Source of the DNA: an uncultured Pseudomonadota bacterium
Lineage (GTDB): Bacteria; Pseudomonadota; Gammaproteobacteria; Enterobacterales; Succinivibrionaceae
Direction: 5' to 3'
Length of the DNA stretch: 45,056 bases
Assembly: GCA_900319705.1 (NCBI GenBank)
Contig: ONPL01000005.1
Span: 1 to 45,056, forward strand
The notes beneath the pieces were generated by a model. It was not told where the DNA came from. It searched no databases and saw nothing but the letters and a program-made list of their open reading frames with translations. Each line of letters opens with the position of its first letter. Within the stretch, counting starts at the first letter, position 1. Both the position numbers and the translations under genes were made by a program. Below, piece after piece: positions 37,822-45,056 of the stretch.

Positions 37822-38416
37822 CGCGCAACACCATATAAATTCTCCTGATCTGACCGTAATCATCAAGAGTGATCGAAAACATCACACCGAATGGAACAGA
37901 GCCGTCACGGGCAAAATCAGACCAGTCCTTGCCGTTTTTATTATTTCTGAATTTCAGTTCAAATCTGGAAACTCCGGTTATCAGGGTACTCCACTGCGGA
38001 GGCTGATCCTCTATCGGATCGTGCCTGTCATAAACACCCCGCTGCAGTTCTCCGTCCTTCAGCCGGTACGCAACCCGCTGCAGTTCACTGCGGTTCAGCA
38101 TGGCCCCGGGATTAATCAGACTGCTGCGGACAAACTCAATCCCCCAGTCATCGGAACCGAGGATGTTCTTTCCGGACCAGATGTAGCGTCTTGCTCCCTG
38201 GCCGGGATAGCGGTTGCTCCGGTTGGCCATATACGAAAAATCACGATCCGCAATCATAAAGGTTTTCTGGATCTCCGCCAGTCTGTCTATCTTGCGACCG
38301 GAAACCTCATCCGTCTGAACAGCACTCTGCAGCACCTGGTAGGAACCGGAGGCCAGAATCGCAAAGATAAAGATACTTACCAGTACCTCAATAAGTGTAA
38401 AACCTTTATTTCTCAT
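37814..38416 (-). CDS. gspJ: Type II secretion system minor pseudopilin GspJ
   Basis: 200 residues. The leader MRNKG is followed by FTLIEVLVSIFIFAILASGS with the conserved glutamate at +5. The rest is the GspJ-type beta domain (YMANRSNRYPG, GVMFSITLDDYGQIRRIYMV). It is part of the IJK tip complex. It overlaps gspI by four bases and gspK by eight. Confidence 0.92.
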   Translation of the reverse strand: MRNKGFTLIEVLVSIFIFAILASGSYQVLQSAVQTDEVSGRKIDRLAEIQKTFMIADRDFSYMANRSNRYPGQGARRYIWSGKNILGSDDWGIEFVRSSLINPGAMLNRSELQRVAYRLKDGELQRGVYDRHDPIEDQPPQWSTLITGVSRFELKFRNNKNGKDWSDFARDGSVPFGVMFSITLDDYGQIRRIYMVLRDE

Positions 38417-38793
38417 TTCTTCGTATATATATAGGTGCGAATTGTTACAATCGGATCGTCATATTCCTTGGTCGCATGAACCTGCATATCAATAGCCATA
38501 AAAGCGTCATCCGCCGTTTCAAGAGCCTTATAACGGAAATACCAGGTACGATCGGCCAGTTTTTCCTCACCGGTAACCCAGGATGCGGATGGAAGAATAC
38601 TGCGCATTTTCAGATCAGTAAGTTGGTTGTCGGCCACAATAGTTGCAAAAGTCTTGTTTTCCAGCAGTTGCAGTCCGAAAACCTGGTTGTTCATCGATGA
38701 CAGCAGAGCTACGCTTACCATGGCAAAAACCGCCAAAGCAACCAGAACCTCCAGTATTGTCATACCCTTTGAACTAGAAAGTTTCCGTTTCAT
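38413..38793 (-). CDS. gspI: Type II secretion system minor pseudopilin GspI
   Basis: 126 residues. The leader MKRKLSSSKG is followed by MTILEVLVALAVFAMVSVAL with Glu at +5; Met at +1 is usual for GspI. GAGGA precedes the ATG. It starts 20 bases inside gspH. It nucleates the tip complex with GspJ and GspK. Confidence 0.92.
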   Translation of the reverse strand: MKRKLSSSKGMTILEVLVALAVFAMVSVALLSSMNNQVFGLQLLENKTFATIVADNQLTDLKMRSILPSASWVTGEEKLADRTWYFRYKALETADDAFMAIDMQVHATKEYDDPIVTIRTYIYTKK

Positions 38794-39415
38794 TATCGGA
38801 TCCTCTGATTAAAGTTATGCGCCCGTTTTCCTGTGCTGAAATGGTAAACTCCTCATTAGCCTCTTCGCTTGCAAGTTTAAGCGTGAAGGGTGTCAGTTCC
38901 ATTGACGGGTAGAAAAATACCTGAGGTCTTTCCTTTACATCAAATTTTGCCGTGAGTGATTCCTTTTTATAACCGTTGGTTGCACTGCCGGACTGATAGC
39001 CGATCCCGCCGACCTGCAGTTCCACCTTGACCCCTTCAGGCCACCGGTAGCTGCTTTTGATCTGTGTCAGCTTCAAATCTACCCAGTTGTAGTTCTCGTA
39101 ATTGTCGACCTTGCGGATAATCCGGCTGATAATATCGTCACCCTGGAACAGGGACGGATCATCAGGTCGCTCACGACGCATGATCTTCATTTTTTCGTCC
39201 GTGAAATAAACTCCGATAACCAGGTTTTCCACCATAGACTGCTCGGAGATATAGGCAAATGTTCTGGCATATTTATGGCACAGATCATCAAAACTGCCTG
39301 CGTCGCCTCCTTTTGAAGGAACCGCAAGCATAACGGTGGATGTTGCCAGTCCCATCAGCAGCACCACCACTAAAATTTCAAGTAACGAAAAACCCTTAAC
39401 GCTTGAACCGGCCAT
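38774..39415 (-). CDS. gspH: Type II secretion system minor pseudopilin GspH
   Basis: 213 residues. The leader MAGSSVKG is followed by FSLLEILVVVLLMGLATSTV, again with Glu at +5. The beta-rich domain is of GspH/FimT type. Its ATG shares a base with the gspG stop, and it overlaps gspI downstream. Confidence 0.9.
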   Translation of the reverse strand: MAGSSVKGFSLLEILVVVLLMGLATSTVMLAVPSKGGDAGSFDDLCHKYARTFAYISEQSMVENLVIGVYFTDEKMKIMRRERPDDPSLFQGDDIISRIIRKVDNYENYNWVDLKLTQIKSSYRWPEGVKVELQVGGIGYQSGSATNGYKKESLTAKFDVKERPQVFFYPSMELTPFTLKLASEEANEEFTISAQENGRITLIRGSDNETETF

Positions 39416-39861
39416 TAATAATCGTCGTCGTCCCCGTCTGCTTCAGACTGCCAATTTCCAATATCATCATCGGATCCTTCCTCCTGATCCGGTCCGAATG
39501 AGTAGAGATCATAGCTGTCAGGATTGTGAACACCCGGATTGGCATACTGATACTTGTTACCCCACGGATCCTCAGGAAGTTCCTGCACATATCCGCCCTT
39601 CTTCCAGTTTTTAGGAACCGGAGATGCGGTTGGTTTCTTAATCAAAGCCTTGAGTCCCTGCTCGGTGGTAGGATAACGGCTGTTGTCCAGTTTGTACAAA
39701 TCAAGAGCCTGCTGAATATTCTTGATATCAATACGGGTCTTGCGGACTTCTGCATCGGCTTTCGAACCCATAACATTGAATGAAACTATGGATGCAAGCA
39801 TACCCATAATAACTACCACTACCATGATTTCAAGCAGGGTAAATCCCAATTGTTTTTTCAT
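39415..39861 (-). CDS. gspG: Type II secretion system major pseudopilin GspG
   Basis: 148 residues. The leader MKKQLG precedes FTLLEIMVVVVIMGMLASIV. The core DIKNIQQALDLYKLDNSRYP and TTEQGLKALIKKP and the C-terminal calcium-loop region GSDDDIGNW are the hallmarks of the major pseudopilin. A short acidic DDDDY tail follows. GspG polymerises into the piston-like pseudopilus. It lies 23 bases after gspF. Confidence 0.96.
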   Translation of the reverse strand: MKKQLGFTLLEIMVVVVIMGMLASIVSFNVMGSKADAEVRKTRIDIKNIQQALDLYKLDNSRYPTTEQGLKALIKKPTASPVPKNWKKGGYVQELPEDPWGNKYQYANPGVHNPDSYDLYSFGPDQEEGSDDDIGNWQSEADGDDDDY

Positions 39862-39884
39862 TTGAACTCCTTAAATTTAATCTT

Positions 39885-41099
39885 CTATACCATACTGTTC
39901 ATCTTGAGGATCGGCTCAAGAATTGAAAGTACAATAAACAATACGACGGAAGCCATGGACACAATCAGCATCGGTTCAAAAATACTCAGAGCCATGCTCA
40001 CCTGCCGTTCAAACTCGTTATCCTGGTTATCTGCAGATCTGATCAGCATATTATCAAGTTCACCTGACTTTTCACCGGAGGCAATCATATGAATCATCAT
40101 AGGAGGGAACAGTTTGGTACGCTCAAGGGCAACCTTGAGAGAAGAACCCTCGCGAACCAGATCAGTTGCTTCGGCGATCTTTGTTTTGGCATATTCATTA
40201 CTCAGAACATCACCGCTTATCTTGAGACTTTCAAGCAAAGGAACCGCGGATGAATTCAAGATCGCCAGCGTACGCGCGAATCTGGCGGTATTTATGCCCC
40301 GGCTTACCCTGCCGATCACCGGCAGTTTCAGGATCAGATTATGAAATCTCAGCAGATTCTGCCTCTTGGTAATCCACAGTCTGAACAGAACGATCGAACC
40401 GATAATCAGAGCCAGGATCAGAAAACCGTAATTCTTCAGAAAATCACTTACGGCGATCAGAACCTGGGTTGAAGTGGGCAGATCCTGTTTAAGGTAGACG
40501 AACTGTGCGATAACCTTAGGTACCACGCTGGTCAGCAGAATAGTTATAACCGTAACTGCAACCAGAGTAAGAATTACCGGATAAATCATAGCCTGGAGAA
40601 TTTTGCTCTTGATCCCCTGTCTTCTTTCACTGTAGTCGGCAAGACGCAGAAGAACTGTATCAAGATGACCTGATTTTTCACCTGCTGCAACCATGGAGCG
40701 GTACAGTGAATCAAAAACCTTCGGGAACTGAGCCATTGAATCGGCAAGAGTGTGACCTTCGAGAACCTTGTTGCGTACCGCGGAAATAATCGTGCGGTGC
40801 TGATTGTTTTCACACTGATCTGCCACAGCCTTGAGCGCCTCCTCGATCGGAATCGAGGCGGCAACCAGCGTTGCCAGCTGTCTGGTAATCAGAGTAAGGT
40901 AGGAAAGTTTGATGGTCGGCTGAAAAAAAGAGAGTTTTTCCTGACTCGTCTTCATTTTCTTATTGGATTCAATCACATCAATAGGAACCAGCTCCATTTC
41001 CCGCAGCGCATTACGGATCTGTCGAGCATTGTCTCCTTCCCTGATACCTGTAACTGTCTTACCTGTCTTGTCAATCGCAGTATATGAATAAGATGCCAT
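39885..41099 (-). CDS. gspF: Type II secretion system inner-membrane platform protein GspF
   Basis: 404 residues with two copies of the T2SSF helical domain and three membrane helices. LATLVAASIPIEEALKAVAD and PKVFDSLYRSMVAAGEKSGHL in the first half are mirrored by LAILNSSAVPLLESLKISGD and PPMMIHMIASGEKSGELD in the second. It starts two bases after the gspE stop. Confidence 0.96.
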   Translation of the reverse strand: MASYSYTAIDKTGKTVTGIREGDNARQIRNALREMELVPIDVIESNKKMKTSQEKLSFFQPTIKLSYLTLITRQLATLVAASIPIEEALKAVADQCENNQHRTIISAVRNKVLEGHTLADSMAQFPKVFDSLYRSMVAAGEKSGHLDTVLLRLADYSERRQGIKSKILQAMIYPVILTLVAVTVITILLTSVVPKVIAQFVYLKQDLPTSTQVLIAVSDFLKNYGFLILALIIGSIVLFRLWITKRQNLLRFHNLILKLPVIGRVSRGINTARFARTLAILNSSAVPLLESLKISGDVLSNEYAKTKIAEATDLVREGSSLKVALERTKLFPPMMIHMIASGEKSGELDNMLIRSADNQDNEFERQVSMALSIFEPMLIVSMASVVLFIVLSILEPILKMNSMV

Positions 41100-41101
41100 A
41101 G

Positions 41102-42748
41102 TTAATTATCTCTTGCTACACGCAGAACCTCTTCCACAGTGGTTTTACCCTGCAGAACCTTGTTCATTCCGTCCTGTTTAATGCTTGGAGTATACGGACG
41201 GATGAGATTTTCTATGTACAACTCACCCTTGGCCTCATTGATACTTTCACGGACCTCGTTGTTCACAAGCAGAAGTTCATGGATGCCGGTTCTACCCTTG
41301 TATCCGGTATTGTTGCATGCCTTGCATCCCACCGGACGGTACAGGAATACATCCTCAGTTCCGGTAATTCCCACAACCTCCTTCTCCTTGTTGCTGGCTT
41401 TATATCTTTCCTTGCATTCAGGACACAGAGTTCTCACCAGGCGCTGAGCAAGAACCCCAAGCAGGGTCGAAGACAGCAGGAACGGTTCAATTCCCATATC
41501 ACGAAGTCTGGTAATGGCACCCACTGCCGTATTGGTATGAAGAGTTGACAGTACAAGGTGACCGGTCAGTGAAGCCTGGACTGCAATTTCCGCAGTCTCG
41601 GTATCACGGATTTCTCCCACCATCACAACGTCAGGGTCCTGACGCAGAATTGCTCTCAGGCCCCGCGCGAAGGTCATGTCAACCTTGGCATTTACCTGGG
41701 TCTGTCCCACGCCTTCGAGATCATATTCAATAGGATCCTCAACAGTCATAACATTCAGAGCCTTGGTATCAACATTGGACAGTGCGGCGTACAGAGTGGT
41801 TGACTTACCGGAACCGGTAGGACCGGTAACAAGTATAATGCCGTGAGGTTTGCGGATAATTGACTGAATCTTCTCCCGGTTTTCCTCTGTCATGCCGAGA
41901 TCGGCAAGTTCCAGATGAACAGCATTTTTATCAAGAAGACGCAGTACCACACGCTCGCCGTGGCTTGACGGCAGCGTTGAAACACGCACATCCACGGCAC
42001 GACCGCCGATCCTCAGCGTAATACGACCGTCCTGAGGAACACGCTTTTCGGCGATATCCAGTTTAGCCATAACCTTGATACGGGAAATAAGCAGAGGTCC
42101 CATCTGGCGCGGCTGACGCATTATTTCCTTGAGAATACCGTCAACACGGAATCTGATTACCAGTTCCTTTTCGTAGCATTCTACATGAACGTCGGATGCG
42201 CCCTCCTTGATCGCCTCACTGAGCATGGCATTGATCAGACGGATAATCGGAGCGTCATCCTCGGATTCCAGCAAATCTTCAGAGGAGGATCCGAGATCTT
42301 CGGCAATCGAGAAGAAATCCACTTCACTTCCGATATCGTTCATCAGCTGTTTGGCTTCATTACTGTCAAGCTGATAGGCTTTGGTCAGTATTTCATTGAA
42401 ACTCTGAGCCTCGGTCTGAACAACCTCGAAATCAAATCCAACATGTCTGATAACCTCCAGCAGTTCCTTCTGTGTCAGATCTCTGGTGGTATAGACAACC
42501 GTATCCCCGTGCTCGTTTTTCCCGAGTGCGAGATTGTGCTCCTTTGCATAGGAGAAATCGATTCTATGTTCGATTTTTCCGCTGTTGTCAGCTTCTTCCT
42601 GCTCCTCGGAAGCAGAAGCCGTACCGGCCACGTTTTCTTCGAGGGCGGCAGCCTGCTCTTCCAGCTGCTCTGTCTGTGCTAAATTTTCATCTGTCATAAT
42701 GTCTGTGGCGAGGAAACCCAGGGGGCCGCCCGCGGGAGGAATCGCCAC
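41102..42748 (-). CDS. gspE: Type II secretion system ATPase GspE
   Basis: 548 residues from GTG at 42748, or 531 from an in-frame ATG at 42697. The hexameric ATPase drives pseudopilus assembly. Walker [10 protein letters not shown] lies near residue 310, the Asp and His boxes and [20 protein letters not shown] follow, and a four-cysteine zinc motif is present (CPECKERY, then [14 protein letters not shown]). The N-terminus has an extra acidic Ala/Glu-rich stretch of about 50 residues before the GspL-binding domain. The GTG has AGGAGG close upstream (three-base spacing), while the ATG has no Shine-Dalgarno. The AGGAGG is inside a predicted hairpin. The start is therefore uncertain. Confidence 0.94.
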   Translation of the reverse strand: MAIPPAGGPLGFLATDIMTDENLAQTEQLEEQAAALEENVAGTASASEEQEEADNSGKIEHRIDFSYAKEHNLALGKNEHGDTVVYTTRDLTQKELLEVIRHVGFDFEVVQTEAQSFNEILTKAYQLDSNEAKQLMNDIGSEVDFFSIAEDLGSSSEDLLESEDDAPIIRLINAMLSEAIKEGASDVHVECYEKELVIRFRVDGILKEIMRQPRQMGPLLISRIKVMAKLDIAEKRVPQDGRITLRIGGRAVDVRVSTLPSSHGERVVLRLLDKNAVHLELADLGMTEENREKIQSIIRKPHGIILVTGPTGSGKSTTLYAALSNVDTKALNVMTVEDPIEYDLEGVGQTQVNAKVDMTFARGLRAILRQDPDVVMVGEIRDTETAEIAVQASLTGHLVLSTLHTNTAVGAITRLRDMGIEPFLLSSTLLGVLAQRLVRTLCPECKERYKASNKEKEVVGITGTEDVFLYRPVGCKACNNTGYKGRTGIHELLLVNNEVRESINEAKGELYIENLIRPYTPSIKQDGMNKVLQGKTTVEEVLRVARDN

Positions 42749-42756
42749 TGTCCTCC
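42735..42756 (-). promoter_or_regulatory. Hairpin covering the gspE ribosome-binding site
   Basis: In the mRNA, GGAGGA (42751-42756) pairs with TCCTCC (42735-42740) around a 10-base loop that contains the GTG start codon. The fold would hide both Shine-Dalgarno and start. On the plus strand the same hairpin is followed by TTTT, a terminator-like alternative, but no plus-strand gene ends here. Confidence 0.5.
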
Positions 42757-42758
42757 TT

Positions 42759-42806
42759 TTAATAATTCATATCAATACGTCCACGTATGGAGCCAATCTG
42801 GTTCAT
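42759..42806 (-). CDS. Possible 15-codon leader peptide upstream of gspE
   Basis: ATG at 42806 opens [15 protein letters not shown] and ends with TAA at 42759-42761, directly against the AGGAGG of gspE. GGAGG lies about 12 bases upstream of the ATG, further than usual. If translated, a ribosome stopping here would open the hairpin over the gspE start. There is no proof that it is expressed. Confidence 0.25.
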   Translation of the reverse strand: MNQIGSIRGRIDMNY

Positions 42807-42842
42807 GCCCCGGCATTCCCTCCGGGTTCTTTATCCATACGT
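42783..42842 (-). promoter_or_regulatory. Nested stem in the gspD-gspE spacer
   Basis: ACGTATGGA and TCCATACGT (9 bp, 42834-42842 with 42783-42791) form an outer stem. CCCGG and CCGGG (42822-42826 with 42809-42813) form an inner one. A third hairpin in the same 177-base spacer, TTTACTGC/GCAGTAAA, lies upstream. This suggests a structured RNA between the two genes. Confidence 0.45.
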
Positions 42843-42925
42843 CAAGTCACTCTATACCTCCCTGAAGCATTTTGTTTTTACTGCACCGGTTCACGCAGTA
42901 AACACCCGACATCAGGGCGGCAGAT

Positions 42926-44920
42926 CTACTTGGCAATTTCTTCAGGGGATAAAACAAATCCTCCGTTATTCTCATCAAGGGCTTTTCTGATCTGTTCCTG
43001 TGTCGGAGAGTCCATATGAATAATACTCATGGTGTCGGTGGTACTTTTACCGTACACAGGCATGATTGGAGAAGTCTTGGTATCAGGCAGCAGTGCAACA
43101 CCCTTTATCGCACGATCAAGCTGTTCAGATCTGAACTTGGTGTACTTGTTGCGGGAAATGGATGAATAGGTATCAGGATCACGGATAATGATCGGATGAA
43201 TAAATACCATAAGATTGCGTTTTGATTTGTTGGCTGCTGTGTACTTGAACAGGTATCCCAGCAGCGGAATATCACCCAGAATAGGAACCTTGTAGACAAC
43301 CTCATCGGTGGACTCGTTAAGAAGACCGCCAAGCACCACGGTTTCCCCGCTCTTTACCAGCAGTGAGTTCTTAATGGTTCTGGTATCAAAGGTATCGCCG
43401 AGTTCAGGATGTGACGAGGTTGAAGCAACCGATGAAACCTCCTGTTCAATTGTCAGAATCACTGAGTCACCCTCATTGATCTGCGGAGTGAACTTAAGTT
43501 TGGTTCCAACCGTTTTACGTTCAATTGTCTGGTAAACATTGTTTGCATCGGATGACAGACTGCTCTGGCTTCCAGTAAGAACCGGAACTTCCTGACCTAC
43601 GGTAAATTCTGCCTCCTCGTTGTCGAGGGTCACCACGGACGGGGTTGACAGCACGTTACTGCGGGCATCGGTTTTAAGTGCGGTAACCAGACTGAACCAG
43701 TTGCCGGAATAGAAACCGCCGATACCGCCCTGAAGATTTCCCAGTGCACTGAAACCGTTTGCCACCAGGTTGGCAGCGGAGGTCGGACTGTTGAACAGTA
43801 CCGCACCGCCTTTGGTGTTACCCCACTGTACACCGAATTCAGCAGCATCAGAATTTGACATTTCAACAATGATCGCCTCAACATAAACCTGGGCGCGGCG
43901 GATATCTAGTTTTGTAATAACCGACTCAATCTGCTGCATCAGATCCGGCTGGGCATTGACAATCACGGAATTGGTTTCCTCATCGCCGTATACAGCAAAC
44001 TTGGCATTCAGCGGAGAAGAGGCAGCTTTTCCACCTGCCTTTTCAGGATCGATGTTTGAGCCCAGTCCGTTCAGAACTTCAACCACATTCTTGGCCTTGG
44101 CGTACTTAAGGTATATAACCTTGGTATTGCCGACAAACTCCTGATCCTGATCAAGTCTCTTAACCAGTTCAATAACGCGTTTTCTAACATTCGGCTCGCC
44201 GGAAACCACAATCGAATTTGAGCGTTCGTCGGCTTCAATTTTCGGTGTTCTCATGGCTGGAAGGTTGTTGCGGTTCTTGTCATCATTAAGCAGACTGGTA
44301 ATCAGACGTGCAATTTCAGCAGCTGATGCATATTTTACTTTGATGATGTCAACAGACTGATCGCCGGCCTTGTCCACTCTTTTAACCACGTCAACAATAC
44401 GGTTTACCACATTGGCGCGACCGGTAATAATAAGTACATTGGAAGGTTCATAATGAACAACATTTCCGCCTTCTGACAGATCCACCATCTGTCGCAGCAA
44501 AGGTGAGAGTTCCTTGACTGAAATATTCTTCACCGGGAATACCCTTGCAATCATTTCAGAACCGGAGCTCGGATCATTTTCATCATAAAGCGGATAACCT
44601 ACAGCCTTCGCCTTTGCCACCTTTACGACCTTCACGGTATGATCATCCACCGGAATAGCCACCAGTCCGTACAGTTCAAGCACACTCAGGAAGAACTGGT
44701 AATATGCATCATCATCAAGAACATCATAGCTTCGAATATTGATCTTGCCCTTGATGGAAGGATCCACAATCATATTTTTATGCAGATTCTTACCGACAGT
44801 GTTGATAAACTCAGAAATTTCGGTATTTTTAAAACTTGCCGAATACTGCGCTGACTGCACTGCTCCCGCGTAACAACCGAAAACCAATGATAAAGCACCT
44901 AAAAAATGTTTTAATTTCAT
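42926..44920 (-). CDS. gspD: Type II secretion system secretin GspD
   Basis: 664 residues. A signal peptide (cleavage near GAVQSA, about residue 24) precedes N0 (SASFKNTEISEFINTVGKNL), three KH-like N1-N3 repeats (NVLIITGRANVVNRI, SNSIVVSGEPNVRKRV, TNSVIVNAQPDLMQQI) and the secretin core with EVPVLTGSQ, VGTKLKFTPQINEGDSV and VVLGGLLNES. It forms the outer-membrane channel. No pilotin gene is seen nearby. It is 37 bases downstream of a partial gene and 177 bases ahead of gspE. Confidence 0.96.
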   Translation of the reverse strand: MKLKHFLGALSLVFGCYAGAVQSAQYSASFKNTEISEFINTVGKNLHKNMIVDPSIKGKINIRSYDVLDDDAYYQFFLSVLELYGLVAIPVDDHTVKVVKVAKAKAVGYPLYDENDPSSGSEMIARVFPVKNISVKELSPLLRQMVDLSEGGNVVHYEPSNVLIITGRANVVNRIVDVVKRVDKAGDQSVDIIKVKYASAAEIARLITSLLNDDKNRNNLPAMRTPKIEADERSNSIVVSGEPNVRKRVIELVKRLDQDQEFVGNTKVIYLKYAKAKNVVEVLNGLGSNIDPEKAGGKAASSPLNAKFAVYGDEETNSVIVNAQPDLMQQIESVITKLDIRRAQVYVEAIIVEMSNSDAAEFGVQWGNTKGGAVLFNSPTSAANLVANGFSALGNLQGGIGGFYSGNWFSLVTALKTDARSNVLSTPSVVTLDNEEAEFTVGQEVPVLTGSQSSLSSDANNVYQTIERKTVGTKLKFTPQINEGDSVILTIEQEVSSVASTSSHPELGDTFDTRTIKNSLLVKSGETVVLGGLLNESTDEVVYKVPILGDIPLLGYLFKYTAANKSKRNLMVFIHPIIIRDPDTYSSISRNKYTKFRSEQLDRAIKGVALLPDTKTSPIMPVYGKSTTDTMSIIHMDSPTQEQIRKALDENNGGFVLSPEEIAK

Positions 44921-44958
44921 ATATTATGTAAACGCTCCATAATAACCTTTGATGCAGC

Positions 44959-45056
44959 TTAAGATTGTTTAAAATCAACAATCCAACCTTTTCGCTTTTC
45001 AATAAGACTTAACTTTTTATAGGAAATACCACTTGAAATAATATTTCCATCAATAT
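44959..45056 (-). CDS. 3' end of a gene cut by the window edge, possibly gspC
   Basis: An open frame enters from the window edge, reads IDGNIISSGISYKKLSL and about 15 more residues to FKQS, and stops at 44959-44961. Its place directly before gspD on the same strand is where gspC normally lies. The visible 32 residues contain no diagnostic motif, so the gspC call rests on gene order alone. Confidence 0.45.
   Translation of the reverse strand, partial: IDGNIISSGISYKKLSLIEKRKGWIVDFKQS

Noticed and set aside
42185..42682. Long plus-strand frames across gspE and other gsp genes
   Set aside because: They lie entirely opposite well-recognised genes and encode nothing recognisable; they are by-products of codon bias.

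Overview
The window looks like the chromosome of a gammaproteobacterium. The evidence is the E. coli-like ribosomal order (S10, spc and alpha operons, with secY-rpmJ closing spc and rpoA-rplQ closing alpha), an lptF-lptG pair and a complete type II secretion cluster. The AT-rich intergenic DNA, PLP fold-III ornithine decarboxylase and soluble chemoreceptor would suit an anaerobic gut lineage such as Succinivibrionaceae, but that placement is inference.

Layout. (1) 1-3000 is an accessory, partly decayed stretch: a small HTH regulator, fragments resembling the 3' tail of a TrmA/RlmD-family gene, a CatA-type acetyltransferase pseudogene with several inactivating lesions, and an intact YhcG/DUF1016 nuclease gene. 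It abuts the 3' end of intact rlmD (3026-4369), so it may be an integration scar at rlmD. (2) 4548-6955 holds lptF-lptG (LPS export) and tRNA-Leu(CAA). (3) 7213-9993 holds an unrecognised secreted protein, a soluble chemoreceptor-like protein and an unrecognised acidic protein. (4) 10070-23775, minus strand, is the ribosomal cluster from rpsJ down to rplQ with rpoA and secY. Terminators follow rpsQ, rpmJ and rplQ, and promoters precede S10, spc and alpha. (5) 24111-24377 is a small diverged S10 (NusE) paralogue lacking most of the ribosome-penetrating loop, directly upstream of the S10 operon promoter. (6) 24449-29927 is argCBFG plus argH, with argH separated from argG by a terminator and given its own promoter. 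(7) 30420-34164 holds an ornithine decarboxylase with a structured leader, argE, and a lone PseG-like hydrolase. (8) 34357-45056 is the type II secretion operon gspD-E-F-G-H-I-J-K-L-M-N, with the 3' end of another gene (possibly gspC) cut by the window edge.

The arg genes, argE and the decarboxylase together make ornithine and arginine and divert ornithine to putrescine. The Gsp genes build one envelope-spanning secretion machine; no prepilin peptidase (gspO) is present here.

The observation most worth following is the loop-less S10 paralogue. S10 is also transcription factor NusE, and its loop is needed for the ribosome but not for NusB binding, so this protein could be a dedicated transcription-side NusE or another S10-fold regulator. 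Second is a predicted translational switch in front of gspE, where a hairpin covers the Shine-Dalgarno and a 15-codon frame ends right at it.
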